Shown here in pieces: positions 1 through 11,988 of a DNA stretch of 64,000 nt; position 1 is the stretch's first letter; every line of letters begins with the position of its first letter. The translations under genes and the position numbers were made by a program. Origin of the DNA: Tupaia tana (lineage: Eukaryota > Chordata > Mammalia > Scandentia > Tupaiidae). The stretch lies in NCBI GenBank assembly GCA_026018925.1, contig JAKSZU010000016.1, forward strand, positions 31,090,877-31,154,876, given 5' to 3'. Under the pieces are notes generated by a model. That model made no database searches. It was not told where the DNA came from and saw only the letters and a program-made list of their open reading frames with translations.

Positions 1-274
1 TTTCCTTTTATTTTTTTTAAGAAAGAGATTTTTTTGCTATAGGGCATGTGTACTTGCTGGAGAGACAGAGAGATATAGAGAGACAGAGGCAAGAACTCAC
101 CCCCCCAGGGGTTATAGCCATGCTGCAATCTCTTCTCCTCCATCTCCTCTCAGGAGTTAGGGCACACATTCACACGCTCCCGGTGTGAGTTTTAAACCAC
201 CAGGTCTGGGACTTGAACTGTGGTTGATCATGCGGGAGTCCAGTGACATAACCATTATGCCATCTGCTGGTCTC
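1..274 (-). repeat. Type A SINE, moderately diverged
   Basis: The copy reads backwards on this strand. The T-rich (A-tail) side and the ATTTTTTTGCTATAGGGC end are at the left; the tRNA-like head ends in CTGCTGGTCTC at about 274. The B-box region reads GACTTGAACTGTGG here, the complement of a decayed tRNA B box. Its left end meets the window edge, so any target-site duplication cannot be checked. Confidence 0.85.
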
Positions 275-1284
275 TCAAATTGCATTTCTTAATATTATCT
301 GATGCCTAAGTTGACCCAGGGGAATTTCATACTATCCATCCAGAAAAACTCTGGGAAGTTGAAATGTATACTTGGTCCCTGAATTCTGCAGTGTACTCCT
401 TCTATGGACTAGAGTCTAAGATAAGGTAGGGTTATTCCAGGAAACAATTTGCTTTGCATTGTGAACACAACTTCAGAGGCAGAAGGAAAATAAAGATCAA
501 CTGCAGAAAAATTTAAAAAAAAAATTAAAAAGATACAATTTGAGGCAAAGAGGTGAGCTGGAGAATCGAAGATATTTTCAGAAATAGTTTACCAAAAATT
601 TAAAATATTACTTAAAAATGCATGCTGAACTATCATACTATTTCAATCACCTGAAAAGTTAACAAATTTATCCTTTTATTGAATGAGACGATACACACAC
701 ACACACACACACACACATATATTTATATATATATAGAGAGAGAGAGAGCGAGAGAGAGAGAGAGAACTATTAGGTAAAGATCAACAGTAATTTCATTTTT
801 ACTTTTTTGTTGTTTTGTCTTATTTTGCCTCATTATTAATGTAATGATGATTAGACTTGATCAGGGGGGCACACTGTAGGTAATAAATTAGCACAGAATA
901 TCTCCAGTGGCCAAAGGACCAACATTTCCAAAGATTTAACTCTTTTCAATGACAAAAATAAACTAAATTATATAGTAATGTGAGCTTCTTGATAAGTATA
1001 AGGAACAATCACTAAAGAATAACCAATTCTTGCAGTGTAAAATAAGGAAAATATGACTGGATCAAGATGTACTATGAAGCATACAGCTACTCACAGCATC
1101 TATGGTTGTGGGCTACTTCAAATCCTATATATTCTTTTATATATAGCTTTAGGCGTGACATAAAAAGCACAATACAAACACAATATATAATCAATTATCT
1201 CATGATAGATTCAACCCCGAGTTATTTCTTGTACGAAATGTACCTGTGTATTTGGTAATCTGTTAGCCTATGGTTTCATTATGA
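275..1284. other. Unassigned AT-rich DNA
   Basis: No gene or recognisable transposable element seen. It contains the CA/TA/GA microsatellite listed separately. Confidence 0.6.
693..765. repeat. Compound microsatellite (CA)n(TA)n(GA)n
   Basis: An uninterrupted CA run passes into TA and then GA, with a single CG interruption. It is probably length-polymorphic. Confidence 0.95.
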
Positions 1285-1480
1285 ATTAGATCAATGGGTA
1301 ACTCACATAATCTCTTTGTGCCTTAGTTTTCTCAAATGTAAAATGGGAATAGAAAAGGGATCTACTACAAAGGCTTATATAAGGATGATTGTGTCATTGC
1401 ACACAAGGAGCTGGAATAGTGTCTGTTGTATAATAAGAACTGAGGAAGTGTTAACCATTTCATTATTATTACTGTGTTTC
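1285..1480 (+). repeat. MIR SINE remnant
   Basis: The stretch has the MIR core in order: a CTCTTTGTGCCTTAGTTTTC block, then a TGTAAAATGGGAATA block, then a tail ending in GTGTCTGTTGTATAATAAG. MIR is an ancient tRNA-derived SINE shared by mammals and long inactive. Confidence 0.75.
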
Positions 1481-2799
1481 CACGTATATGTAAAATATGG
1501 GCAGGCTAAAGCACCTCATAGCACACAGTTTACAACAGAGACATGATTATTTGCTAAACTTTTTGGTGATACAAAGAGTGATTCATCTGTTATAAAGATC
1601 TGTTATATAAATAAAGTTAAAAATGTTTTATCCTTTTCATTTATATAAGGTTTAATGTATTAATTTGGGATGATGAGATGGGTAAATAAATTATAAAAAG
1701 AAGTTTGGAAATGCGATGGGGTTTAAACATCACTCAGGTATTGTAAACCCAAGGACTCCTTGGAGCAGAGGTTTATATTCCTTATTTCTTATTTAATCAT
1801 CTTGGGTAGTCCCATTATTTTTTTTTTCATTTTGCATATACTTAATAGCTGCTTTTAATCTCATAGAACAACATTACATCCTGTAAGTGGAACATAAGTT
1901 GTGGGGAGAAAGGAAACATTGAACACCTAGCCTCCATTGACCTACAGAAAATAAACTGAAGGTAACTAGATTCGATGACCTAGTCACCTAGTGACAAAAC
2001 TAGAGTACAGTGAAAGCTCTACCGTTATTATCGATACCATGTGAAAAACCAAAGGAGATAGCTTTAACAGAATATTGCCTTGTCTGATGGGCTGCATGTC
2101 CATGGGAATAGGATCTGAAAGTTAAAAGGATATTACTGTAGTTACTGAAAGATGAAAGACCAGATTGTTCTATTAGCAAAACTGTTATCTTCAATATAAC
2201 CATTTTTTCCTAGTAGCCTATGCCAAGTGTTAATAACTTCCCCCCCACCTCTCTCTCCATGTGATAAGATATTTTTAAATAGTTTCAATAAGGTTGTATT
2301 CAAAACCTAAGCCAATGCTCACTCAGCTATGGGAGGAACAGAAATACTTTTCCCTGAAACAAAACAAAACAAAACAAAACAAAACAGTAAGTGTGATTTT
2401 AACAACCAGAGCCATAAGAGCAACAATGTATGTATGTTTTTACTTCTTTCTATTACACTCCAAGTCCATTTGTACCAACAGTAGCAACTTTCTTTTATCC
2501 CATATCATCAAACTTCTGGAGTCACAGGGTTATTAATCACACTTTGCACTTAGGTGGCTTGAGTTTGAAAGGGCTGAAAAAGAATTGCTCAGAATTCTAT
2601 AAACAGCCATTAATCCTTAAGGGGAAAAAAAATCAGGAGATTTTTGTGCTTTGTAATCATTTTATCCAAAGTATTCAGTTTCTAGAATTATCATATGCTT
2701 GTCATTTTTTATAGGAACCAAACTCATGAATGTTTTTCTAGATGTGAAAAATAGAATACGGTGATAGTTTTAATACTAGCACACTTGAACCGTTGAAAG
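1481..2799. other. Unassigned single-copy DNA
   Basis: No gene found. Short reading frames here have no recognisable protein content. A small (AAAAC)n run lies near 2358-2385. Confidence 0.55.
2358..2385. repeat. (AAAAC)n microsatellite
   Basis: About five tandem AAAAC units. No SINE body precedes it, so it looks like a free-standing simple repeat. Confidence 0.85.
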
Positions 2800-3105
2800 G
2801 ACCTGGTCTTTAGGTCTCACTGCTTTGCCATCTTTTACTTTTTCCCATCTTTGTTTAGAGGTCATTTTCCCCAGGAAGCCTTCTCTGATGTTCGAATGAG
2901 CTCCCCTAACTGTGTGCACCCACTACCCTCTGCCAGTTGCATGCAGTAGCACCTACATGAGTGATATCACTTGCTTATGTGATTCTATTTGCTCATAATA
3001 ACAATGTAATATCTAAGGACACAATCTGTTTTATTCATATTACTTTCTCAATTTCAGATCAAGTGCTCGTGATGGACAATAAACATTCTTCATTGAATAA
3101 AGAAA
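2800..3105 (+). repeat. LINE-2 3' end remnant
   Basis: It contains the LINE-2 block CAGGAAGCCTTCTCTGATG, then a region like the run before the 3' UTR, and finally CAATAAACATTCTTCATTGA, the decayed form of the usual LINE-2 terminus (CTCAATAAATATTTGTTGAA). LINE-2 is an ancient, immobile mammalian retrotransposon. Confidence 0.75.
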
Positions 3106-3109
3106 GCTC

Positions 3110-3200
3110 TCTGACTGAAGTTGTGAGTAAAATTCAGACTCTGCCATGATCTAATTGTTTGACCTTAGGCAAATCATTAAACTTTCTAGTTATCAGTAGC
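3110..3200 (+). repeat. MIR SINE fragment
   Basis: ATTCAGACTCTGCCATGATC followed by TTTGACCTTAGGCAAATCAT matches the central MIR segment. It lies directly after the LINE-2 end. Confidence 0.65.
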
Positions 3201-3231
3201 CTTCCTTGCTAAAAATAATGCTAACGTTTTG

Positions 3232-3430
3232 GGATCAATTTTCATGCATTAAGTACTGTTCTGAATAATGTGTTAACACATCAAGTCCAATAAATATCCT
3301 ATGAAGATGACACTTTTATTATCCTTAATTTATAGTTGAAAGAATTAAGACCCAGAAGGATAAAGTAATCTGTGTGCTAGGCAGGCTAATAACTGGCAGA
3401 ATTGAAAATATGAATCCATGTTCTGAGCTA
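3232..3430 (-). repeat. MIR SINE remnant
   Basis: Reverse-strand MIR order: TATCCTATGAAGATGACACT, then TTATTATCC, an AATTAAGACCCAGAAGGATA block, and AATCCATGTTCTGAGC. Strongly diverged. Confidence 0.6.
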
Positions 3431-3939
3431 TTTAAATGATTTTTCAGTTTTGTTTCAAAATGTTGAATACTGAAATTTTGGTAAAAACAATCTTTCCCAT
3501 CGATTGGAACTGAGTACAAAACCTAGCTCAACTTCGCTCAACAATCTTTAACATTCTTATTTGCAAAATATTCATAATATTTACCTTGATTTGCTGACCT
3601 AATAGTCAAATAAACTAGTTGTCATCATATACAATAATTTAATAAATAATATACTTTTAGTGTTGGAGAAATAAAAATAGTAGACCCATGTGATTTGATT
3701 CAAAGAATAGAATGGTTTCAAAATATGTTCTTCTGAAATACCATATAATAATTAGGAAGAAAGGAAATACTGATTGTTAATCAGAATTGTTGAAATTAAA
3801 GATTTACTGTGGCTAAACTATTTGGGAAATTTAAGTTTTCCAGTTGATTCGGGAGTAACATTTTATATCCAGTAAATGGAAGAGTCTGGGTTAAAACACA
3901 GACAGTGCTAACAGCAATAAAAAGAAAACAAACCCTGTT

Positions 3940-4075
3940 TTATTTCGTTAGACCGGATGCAATACCCCTGATTTTCAGAGGAGGGAACAGAGGCCCATGT
4001 ATCCATGGTCAAACTGATAGCAGGAAGCGGGAGGATGAGAAGATGAATCTGTCTGACTCAAGGGCTCTGTGCTCT
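3940..4075 (-). repeat. MIR SINE fragment
   Basis: GATTTTCAGAGGAGGGAACA then GAGGCCCA and a block ending in AGGGCTCTGTGCTCTT match the reverse-strand MIR pattern (dropped bases throughout). Confidence 0.5.
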
Positions 4076-4079
4076 TTTT

Positions 4080-5940
4080 TTTTTCCTCTTTGGAAACATG
4101 GTTTTAGATAATATATACATTTTTTCTACCATGTGCATATCCTTGTGTAGCTTCTGTTCAGGGTACTCAGTTCCAAGAAAGCCCATTAATTCTCTCAACA
4201 CATTATTTATGGTGTCCCCAGTTGAGAGGGTTGTGCTGCCTGGATGCCACAATCTCTGGAATTAAGGCATATCGAGGAAAATGACTTTGTTTTACTTGCT
4301 TTCCAGAAACAGAGATTTTCAGTATTACCACTTTAAAGTTTAGCCACTCATTTTTATTTTTTCTAAATCAGAAGATCTGAAACAACTTTGTTTCCAGATG
4401 CGCTAGTCTAAACGGGTCATGAGGCAGAATCGTCTAAAAGAAAGAGGGAGGGAAAACTTGTTAAATGGGCATTCAGCCAACCCTGAAGAATGAACACAGC
4501 ATTTTCAGAGTTTTCAGAATATTAAGAACAGGTCATAAGTAAAAGAAAATAGGAAATAAGGACCGGAGGTTGGGAAGCCTGGAGTCAGTTCAGACTGTCT
4601 GAATCACTTATGTTGTGGTGGTGATTTGAGCTGACAAAATGTTATTGGAGGGATCACTCTCCTCAACACTGTTTGCTTTGGGAAGTCAGGCAGAGATTTA
4701 TTATGGCTGAAAGCCTTTACAGCTGTCGGATGTAGTGCTGGGTTAAGAGAGTTGAAAATATCAGCTGAAATTAATAGCATGAGTTGTGATTTTGAATATT
4801 TGCAACAGTTGCAATGGGAAAAATAAAACCACAGACTCTAGTTTTGTTCTGTATATATGATTCCATTTGATTGGGAAGAAAATAAAAAGTCTTCACATAT
4901 CACGGCAAGAAAGAAGGCAATCCAGTATCCACTGAATATAATCCAGACATCTGAAAAGTTGATTTACAAGGACTGACCATTAGCATGATGGAACTTAAAT
5001 GTAAGTAAAGTCAGATTTTGTATGTAGAATGATTCAAGAAAGTCCTAGAGGTGATATCTTTCCAAAGAATGGCCATCATGTAGAATAACAACCAGTACAA
5101 TTCATGGATGTCAAGATACCAAATAGGTTAAGAAAATGAAGATAGATAGGTACATAGATTACATAGATACATATTTTCAACTTTTAACCAACATTTTATA
5201 TCTATGTATCTGTATATGCAGTTGAGATCTGAAAATGTAAGCTCAAATTTAAAGAGAAAGATTTCAAGTTTTTCTTTCATTTCTAAGTCCATAGACAGAG
5301 TCAGGAACTGTACAGATTTCAAAAAAGTAAGCGGATTTCTGTGATGTAGGAAATACTCCTAACTAATATTTATTATGAAACTCTAAGTATGTATATTATA
5401 TTCTGATTTCTGAAACTTTCTTGGCTATAGAATTTCTTTTTTGGAAATAATCTCATGACCAATTCCTTCCAAAGGCACTATGAAAAATACAATTTCTGAG
5501 TGGAATGTATGTATTGAGAAGTTCTTCCATTACTTGCCTTAGAGGATCATACTTACCAAAAATTACTTAGGATTCTTAAGCGACAACTGCAATTCAGAAG
5601 TTGGAGTATACTTATTGGGTATCTACTTGGTGCAAAGCCCTGGAATTGGTGTTGCATATAATATAAAAACGAATATGATGTCATCCCAGCTGGAAAGAGG
5701 TCATTTTCTCAGATGTAACAGCAACATCCCAGAAAATTCAAGGGCCATTTCATTCAAGGAGAATGAATTCAATCTAGACAGATCTTATTCCCATATTGTT
5801 CTTCAAGATGACCTAATTTCTTATGTTCTTAAATAAGATATTGCATAGAAAACTTTCCTTTTTCTCTAAAATAATATAGACCATTTCATTGCAAATACGA
5901 GAATAAATTATGTATCTTATTTTTATATAATACTGGCTTT
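4080..5940. other. SINE-free single-copy DNA
   Basis: No lineage-specific SINE and no gene. The part at 4560-4850 has an even base composition and no repeat signature, so it is a candidate conserved non-coding element. A short tract near 5605-5660 resembles an old interspersed repeat. Confidence 0.5.
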
Positions 5941-6047
5941 AAAAGTAGATTACTTTGGGGCCGGCAAGTGGCGTGGTGGATAGGGGCGCTGGATTCCCAC
6001 ATGGCTGACCATGGTTCGAGTCTCAGACCTGGTGGCTTGCTTTCTCA

Positions 6048-6111
<64 letters not shown>

Positions 6112-6203
6112 CTTTCTGGTCAAAATAAAATAAATAAATAAAACGAATGAATAAATAAAATTAAATAAATAATTCTTTAAAAAAAAAAAAGTAGATTACT
6201 TTG
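5941..6203 (+). repeat. Type B SINE with perfect TSD
   Basis: The 17-bp TSD AAAAGTAGATTACTTTG stands at 5941-5957 and 6187-6203. Between them: a GGGCCGGCAAGTGGCG head, the B box GGTTCGAGTCT, a CTTGCTTTCTCACTTTC body expanded into a long (TC)n(TG)n run, and an AAATAAATAAA-rich tail. The perfect TSD marks a recent L1-driven insertion. It is the clearest type B copy in the window. Confidence 0.93.
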
Positions 6204-6762
6204 TAGAGAGATTTGTAACTTTAAAAACATTTTAGCATGTACAATACCAACCACTACAAATATATGCTTGTTAATATCCCCAGCAATGCAAAGAGTTTGC
6301 TCTTGTTGATTCCTTCATTGATGACGAAGAAAGAGAGGTTTGGGAGTTTGAGCTGCATAGTGGAGACAGACATCAAACCTAACTCATCATAAAATCTCTA
6401 AATCCCCAGGTTCTGCTACATTCACTTTTATAATTCTAGTACTTTCTCCCCCACTCCCCCAAAAAATTAAGGAACCAAGAGACTCTTAAACAGAGATTCT
6501 ATGAAAGAATATATTTAATGTTTGGCACAAAATAAAAGAAGCATAACTATTTCTAGATAAAGCAAAGCAAAATATGCCATTTCAGATAGATTTCTGAATC
6601 AAATGACCACTGCAGTACTAACAAACATGTAAGGGATAAATTTTCCTATCAACACAGCTTCATGTTTAAATTCCATATCAACACTTAGAAAAAACAAAGA
6701 GCTTAAAGCTGTTAGAGTCGATGCTTGGGGAGGAATCTCCCCACACTTTATATTATTATTTA
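6204..6762. other. Unassigned DNA, possible MIR trace
   Basis: No gene. The part at 6280-6400 vaguely recalls a reverse-strand MIR but is too diverged to call. Confidence 0.4.
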
Positions 6763-7005
6763 AGATTTTGCCATAGGGGACATACACTCATCAGGAAGAC
6801 AGAGAAAGACAGTGAGAGGGAAAGTGAGCAATCACCTACCAGGGCATGGCCACACCACAATCCCTTCTCCTCCATTCTCCTGGGATTTGGAGCACACACA
6901 TCAATGTGCCTGGCATGAGTTTTAAGAGACCAGATCCAGGACTTGAACTGTGGTTGGCCATGTGGAAGTCCAGTGTCTTAATCACTACACCACCTGCTGG
7001 CCCCA
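6763..7005 (-). repeat. Type A SINE, old copy
   Basis: Reverse-strand copy running from the GATTTTGCCATAGGGGAC end to the head CACCTGCTGGCCCC. Flanks share TATTATTATT (6749-6760 and 7012-7023), a plausible TSD. No CpG-rich middle remains, so it is an early insertion. Confidence 0.85.
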
Positions 7006-7214
7006 ACACTTGATATTATTATTAAAGGAGATGAAGTTCTTTTTGGTATATGCTCAAGGTTTATGTGTATCAACCAGCCTTCAATACCAGTCATATTCAG
7101 AAGACACTGAAAAACACAATCAAAACTTTTTTATATGAAATTGTTAATAAACAACAAAACAATTTCAAATGAAGTATAAGTGATCACTAAAGTGTTAGTG
7201 AAGGTTGAGCAGAA

Positions 7215-7410
7215 GTAGTTCTCAGGCTCACTTGTGGTGGTATCTGCTGCTAGACTCTGCTACTCAATAGGTTGAAGTCACATGGGAGGCCTGGGTTTGA
7301 TTCCTGGTCCACCCTAACAAGCACGCATGTAGTTTCAATTTTCCCAGAGGTTAGGGCCAAAAGATTATGACAAAGCAAGCCACTGCCTAATAAATAAATA
7401 AGCAAATACA
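7215..7410 (+). repeat. tRNA-headed SINE, type C-like
   Basis: It has a tRNA-like segment whose B box GGTTTGATTCC is one base from the consensus. A body follows with TTTTCCCAGAGGTTAGGG, and then an AATAAATAAATAAGC tail. The body matches neither type A nor B, so it may be a separate subfamily. Moderate confidence in the family, higher that it is a SINE. Confidence 0.55.
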
Positions 7411-7478
7411 AATTAAAAACTAGAGAAAGATAGTCTTGTCTTTCACCATATTTGTCAACCATTCAAAATGTGTATCTA

Positions 7479-7700
7479 TGGGCTGGACGGTGGCACTGCA
7501 GTAACATTTTGGTGGTCTGCAAGATGGACTCTGTTTGGTTCTGTTTGCAAGGTTCTGTTTGCTTCAGGAGACCTCCCTCAGTACACTGAGCATGTGCCCA
7601 TGATGCAGCATCAGCTGCAGTTGTGGGTGGACCTCAGGCAAGACTCTGTTGGGGGTACTGTCTCTCAGTCTCTCTTTTCATGTAAATAAATAAATAAGCT
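7479..7700 (+). repeat. Type C SINE
   Basis: Starts GGGCTGGACGGTGGCACTG and ends GTCTCTCTTTTCATG plus an AAATAAATAAATAAG tail. A CAAGACTCTGTTGGGG block precedes the CT-rich end. The internal region is partly duplicated (TCTGTTTG repeats near 7530-7565). It shows no clear TSD. Confidence 0.75.
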
Positions 7701-8958
7701 AAAAATAAGATCTCTAGGTCTATTTTTAAATTTTGTAGACATTGGCTTAAAACTGAAAAAAAAAAAATTCAACTCATGTTCCCTAGTTACTAAGAGAAAA
7801 AAATGACTCTGTACAAATGTTTGGGAAATAAAACTTTAGGTCTGGTTAAAACTTCAAATTCATGGCTATCAACACTGCAAAATGTGAAGTGAGAAATTAG
7901 TAAGGTTGTAGCTTACTAGATTAGTTTTGACAGTCATATCAGCATAATGGCATCAAATAGAGTAATTTAGATCCTTTCATTAAAACAACAAAGTTATTAC
8001 AATTTTCTTTGTGGCTTAAATGAGATAATTCATAGAAAGCATATATTGAAGTTCTGGATACTTTGTAAAGGATCAAAGTTAAGCATTACTAGTTCTTTTA
8101 AAAGGAAAAAGAATTTTTATGAGAAATAATCTTGATTTTATTCTTGCTGGAATATTGACAGTAAAATATCATGATGTGGAATTTGGGTGTTCTTCCTGGT
8201 TTCCGTATTCTTCAAAAACTAACATTATGTATGTCCTAGATTGGAAAGACTAGCCTGGGCTCTGAAGATTAGATATTTGTTGTAGGCATGAGCAGAAGGG
8301 AAACATTCCAACTGACTTCCCTTTAATATTCTAGTCGATTCGCCACATGAAAAAAAAGAAAAAGGAATGAATTTCCTCTATAGAAAAGCACTATGTATTT
8401 AATTGGATAGAACTGAAATTTTTAAAATGTTTGATATTTTTGTTCAAATTCTTTACAACCATTCCAAAAGATATTTAAAAAATACAAACACAAAAACAAA
8501 TAAATAGAAAGCTTGCAAATCTTTTTTTTTTTTAGTTTGAACCCCCTTTGGATAAAAACTAGTTTTGGTCCATTTATTTATTTGAGCTTGACTTTTCACA
8601 GGAGGAATTTTGATTTTCATTTATGAATTTATTTCTACCATATGAATAAGAAAATGACAAAGAACAGTATTATACAAATGTGACCTAAAAGTATGAAAAT
8701 AATTTCATATTCATTCTGAGTGCAAATTTGCTTGCAAAATAAAACTAATGCAGGCAAAAGATACAGAGGGAAGTTACTTAATAATGCTAAATATTAAATT
8801 TCTTAAAGTTTGATTATTTATGTTCAGCAAAAATCCTTTTTATAAAAAAAGGTATAATTCCTGAGGTTGCTTTTATTAGTCAAGTTTTGGACTTAAATAA
8901 AACTATGCTCATGACTTAACACTGAGACATATTGCACAGTGATAAAAGTAAAAAGGGC
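7701..8958. other. Unassigned AT-rich DNA
   Basis: No gene and no recognisable repeat apart from short A and T runs. Confidence 0.55.
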
Positions 8959-9188
8959 AGAGGGACCAGCAGATAGCATAATGGTTACATCACTGGATTC
9001 CCATGTAGTTGACCACAGTTTGAGTCCTGGGGCCAACAACTTAAACCACACTGGATGCGTGTGTGTGCATGCCCAAGATCCCGAGAGGAGAACAGAGGAG
9101 AAGGGATTGTGGTGTGGCCATCCCTGCTGAGGGGTGATTTCTTGCTTTCTGTCTCTGTCTTTCCAGTGAGTGCACCCTCCCTATAGCC

Positions 9189-9217
<29 letters not shown>
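8959..9217 (+). repeat. Type A SINE with 29-A tail
   Basis: Head GGGACCAGCAGATAGCATAA, decayed B box, GCCCAAGATCCCGAGAGG middle and CCTATAGCC end are all present. The tail is 29 uninterrupted A (9189-9217). A second 29-A run follows 37 bp later (see findings). Confidence 0.88.
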
Positions 9218-9220
<3 letters not shown>

Positions 9221-9254
9221 TATGGAGGCAGAGGTTGGAGATTCCAGGGAGGAC

Positions 9255-9283
9255 AAAAAAAAAAAAAAAAAAAAAAAAAAAAA
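9255..9283. repeat. Second poly-A run
   Basis: 29 consecutive A, separated from the preceding SINE tail by 37 bp that resemble no repeat I know. Confidence 0.9.
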
Positions 9284-9417
9284 CATCCAGAATTTTTAAG
9301 AGTAATCTAAGAAAGAGGAATATATGAAGAACATTCTGATATCTGTGCAATGAACTAGAAATAGTTAGATTGTAGAGATAATATGGTAAAGATACTGTGT
9401 TTATAGACTAGTAACTC

Positions 9418-9628
9418 AAAAGATGGAAAGTGTACGGTGTAAGTAGCATTGTGGTTAAGGCACTGGATTTTCACACCGCTGAGGTTCAAGTCCTGGACCT
9501 GCCTGGCAGCTGTTTTTCTCACTTCCCCTCTCTCTCTCTGGTGACCACATATACCCTATAAAATATTAAATAATAATAACAATAACATATGAAATGAAAT
9601 AAATACTTCTTTAAAAAAAAGATGGAAA
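9418..9628 (+). repeat. Type B SINE with TSD
   Basis: TSD AAAAGATGGAAA at 9418-9429 and 9617-9628. The body runs from a decayed GTGTAAGTAGCATTGTGG head through a CT-rich stretch to AATAATAATAACAAT-type tail sequence. Confidence 0.85.
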
Positions 9629-10659
9629 ACGTATATAAAGCATGCGTCTAATTGCAGACAACAAAGCAGAGGAAGAAAGAGTTACCCTAAAGAGGAATGA
9701 TCGGTATGAAAGAAGAATTTAGAAGGGGAAATAAAGAGGCCAAGTTATTTCGAATTAGAAAATAAACTGTTTCTTATTGACAGTCTTGTTTAGCCTATAA
9801 AATATTCTCAAAGTAAATAGCACTTTTGAGGCAAAGATCAAATCCTGACTGCTGTCAGTAAAGCATATCATTGAGGTTTCTATCAAATCAAGGGTGCAGG
9901 TGTAAACCTCTCTGTTAAAACCTCAGAATGGCTTAAAGTGATGCCTAGTAGTCTGACATGCCTAAAGTAAAGAGTTTGTCTGAAAAATAATTGTGGACTA
10001 GTGGACTAGGCAGGTGGGGTATGGAGTAAATATAAATCAAATTAATAATCCCACTACATTTACCCAAGAGTTACATTGGTGCAAACCTGCCATCTTAACC
10101 TTAAAGGGATTGAGAGAGCGCAAATGGAAAGTGGCTTCTGAGCCTTCATCTTTCTACTGATAAGAAGCTGAATGGGAAATCTACTTAACTGGAACCACGA
10201 GTACTACCTTAGCGATGGCCAACAGCAGAGGCACAATGGTCATACAGTTCTCCCTTGTGAGAAAGCCCTAGGTTCACAGCCCACCTCTCTGAAGAAATAC
10301 TCACTTACAAAGAAAAGAACTACTTTTCCATGTTTTTTAGACACTTATTTTTAATAAGGATTCTCAGAGCAGAGCTTTAAAGTCAGAGTTTTAAGACAGA
10401 GCTACTGAATGCTATGACTAAAGGAGTCACTCTCAATGACCATTAAAATGTAATGAACTGGGGAATAATTCCCAATGAATAGAGTCAGTTCTTGACCAAG
10501 GAGTATCACTGCCCCCAGTATAGAGGTCTTGATTGCACTATCTAATAAAGTTGCCGAATGATTATGGATTATTGATTGCAATATGCCTCTAGGTCTATGT
10601 AGCTAGAATCATAGGGACAGGTCAACCCAAGAATTAAGCTCAACTTTTCAAATGATTTT
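9629..10659. other. SINE-free single-copy DNA
   Basis: No gene or repeat recognised. A 60-codon frame at 10172-10354 has no recognisable domain and is not called. Confidence 0.5.
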
Positions 10660-10795
10660 CAGCATTGCATAATGGCCACCACTGCTGCCTACCACCATGG
10701 CTGGGCTCTCCCTCATGTCCCTGTGCTTATGTTCTTGTATGTGCTAGGTACATACTAGGTAGGATCTCAGTGAATACTTGGTTAATTCATTGTAT
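10660..10795 (+). repeat. Possible LINE-2 3' end
   Basis: Ends in TGCTAGGTACATACTAGGTA then GGATCTCAGTGAATACTTGG, resembling the decayed LINE-2 terminus. The upstream match is weak. Confidence 0.35.
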
Positions 10796-11544
10796 TTTGT
10801 TTTAGGTGAACTTTGTTTTCCCAGAGACCCTGCAAGAGATTCTATGATGAATATGTCTTCATTTCAAGCAGTCCTATAATAGCTATCTGCAATCTCCATT
10901 TTCTTCCAAAGATTTGGATGGGAATTTTTTGATTAAGATAGACCTATCACAATGTATAAAAATAACTCATATCACACTATGGTGCCACAGTTACTGTGGG
11001 AAGTACTAGCTCTCTCAGAAAGTATGATCTTAAAACAACTTTTAAACAATTTGCTGCTTACTCAATTGCTTTATGAGGAACAACTTGGGATTTATCATGC
11101 TTAACTGGCCCCCAGAGAAACATTTACTATTTTCAACATGATATACACAGGAAACCTCCCCACACACAGCTTACTAAGACAAAATGTATCCTTTGAGATT
11201 GTAGATTCAGAGTGAGCCATGACTGATGTGTTTTATGAAAATAACTTCTTATTTATAGATGGGTGCATTTATCGCAAGATATTCCAACTTCCGACACGTG
11301 ACCCATCATTCCAAGATAAGGTTACTTTTCTGTTGTCAGCCTTGATAATAGTCATCTATATGTTCTCGCACTTTATGTTCTCATTCGTATCTATCACTTC
11401 ATGTAATATCTGAATATATGTATAGAATATAACATTAGCTAAAAATAATTTGTGATTGGTTTTAAATGGTGTTTTGGGACTGGAGACAGCAGATTCAAGG
11501 ACCTACTATGTACCCTACGCTTTCCCACATTATCTCATTTCAGG
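10796..11544. other. Unassigned DNA
   Basis: No gene or repeat recognised. Confidence 0.45.
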
Positions 11545-11740
11545 AGTGTAGAATTCAGAACCAGTCAACCTAATTTCCAACCTGATTCTGCCACTCAGGA
11601 GCTTAATTTCCTTTGGGTAAGCTATTTAAATCTCTCGCCTCAATTTTTGCAGCTATAAAATGGTGATACTTGTTCCTACTGCATATAATTTTTGTCGTCA
11701 AGGTTATAGGAATTAATATATATAAAGTATACAGAAAAAA
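11545..11740 (+). repeat. MIR SINE remnant
   Basis: GATTCTGCCACTCAGGAGCT, TTGGGTAAGCTATTTAAATC, then CAATTTTTGCAGCTATAAAA and TGGTGATACT follow MIR order on this strand. Confidence 0.7.
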
Positions 11741-11784
11741 TGAATACATATTAAGAGTAAGCAGCATATACATATTAACTGATT

Positions 11785-11865
11785 ATTTCCCAACAGCGGT
11801 GCCATGTCATGGTCATTATTATCCTCACTTTACAAGTGAGGAAAATGAGTTTCTATAATAAGTTA
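11785..11865 (-). repeat. MIR SINE fragment
   Basis: CATTATTATCCTCACTTTAC then AAGTGAGGAAAATGAG is the reverse-strand MIR core. It faces the MIR just upstream. Confidence 0.55.
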
Positions 11866-11988
11866 CCAAATAAGGTAACCTTCAAATCTAAAAACGAATA
11901 TTCTAGCTTCATCTCAAATAGTAGTTTTTTTATCAATGAGATCACTGGGTATTTTATTTCATTGTTTTTACTGATATTACACCATGAC

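Noticed and set aside
8985-9350. 121-codon frame rich in phenylalanine
   Set aside because: Poly-A runs and the SINE read on the reverse strand explain it.
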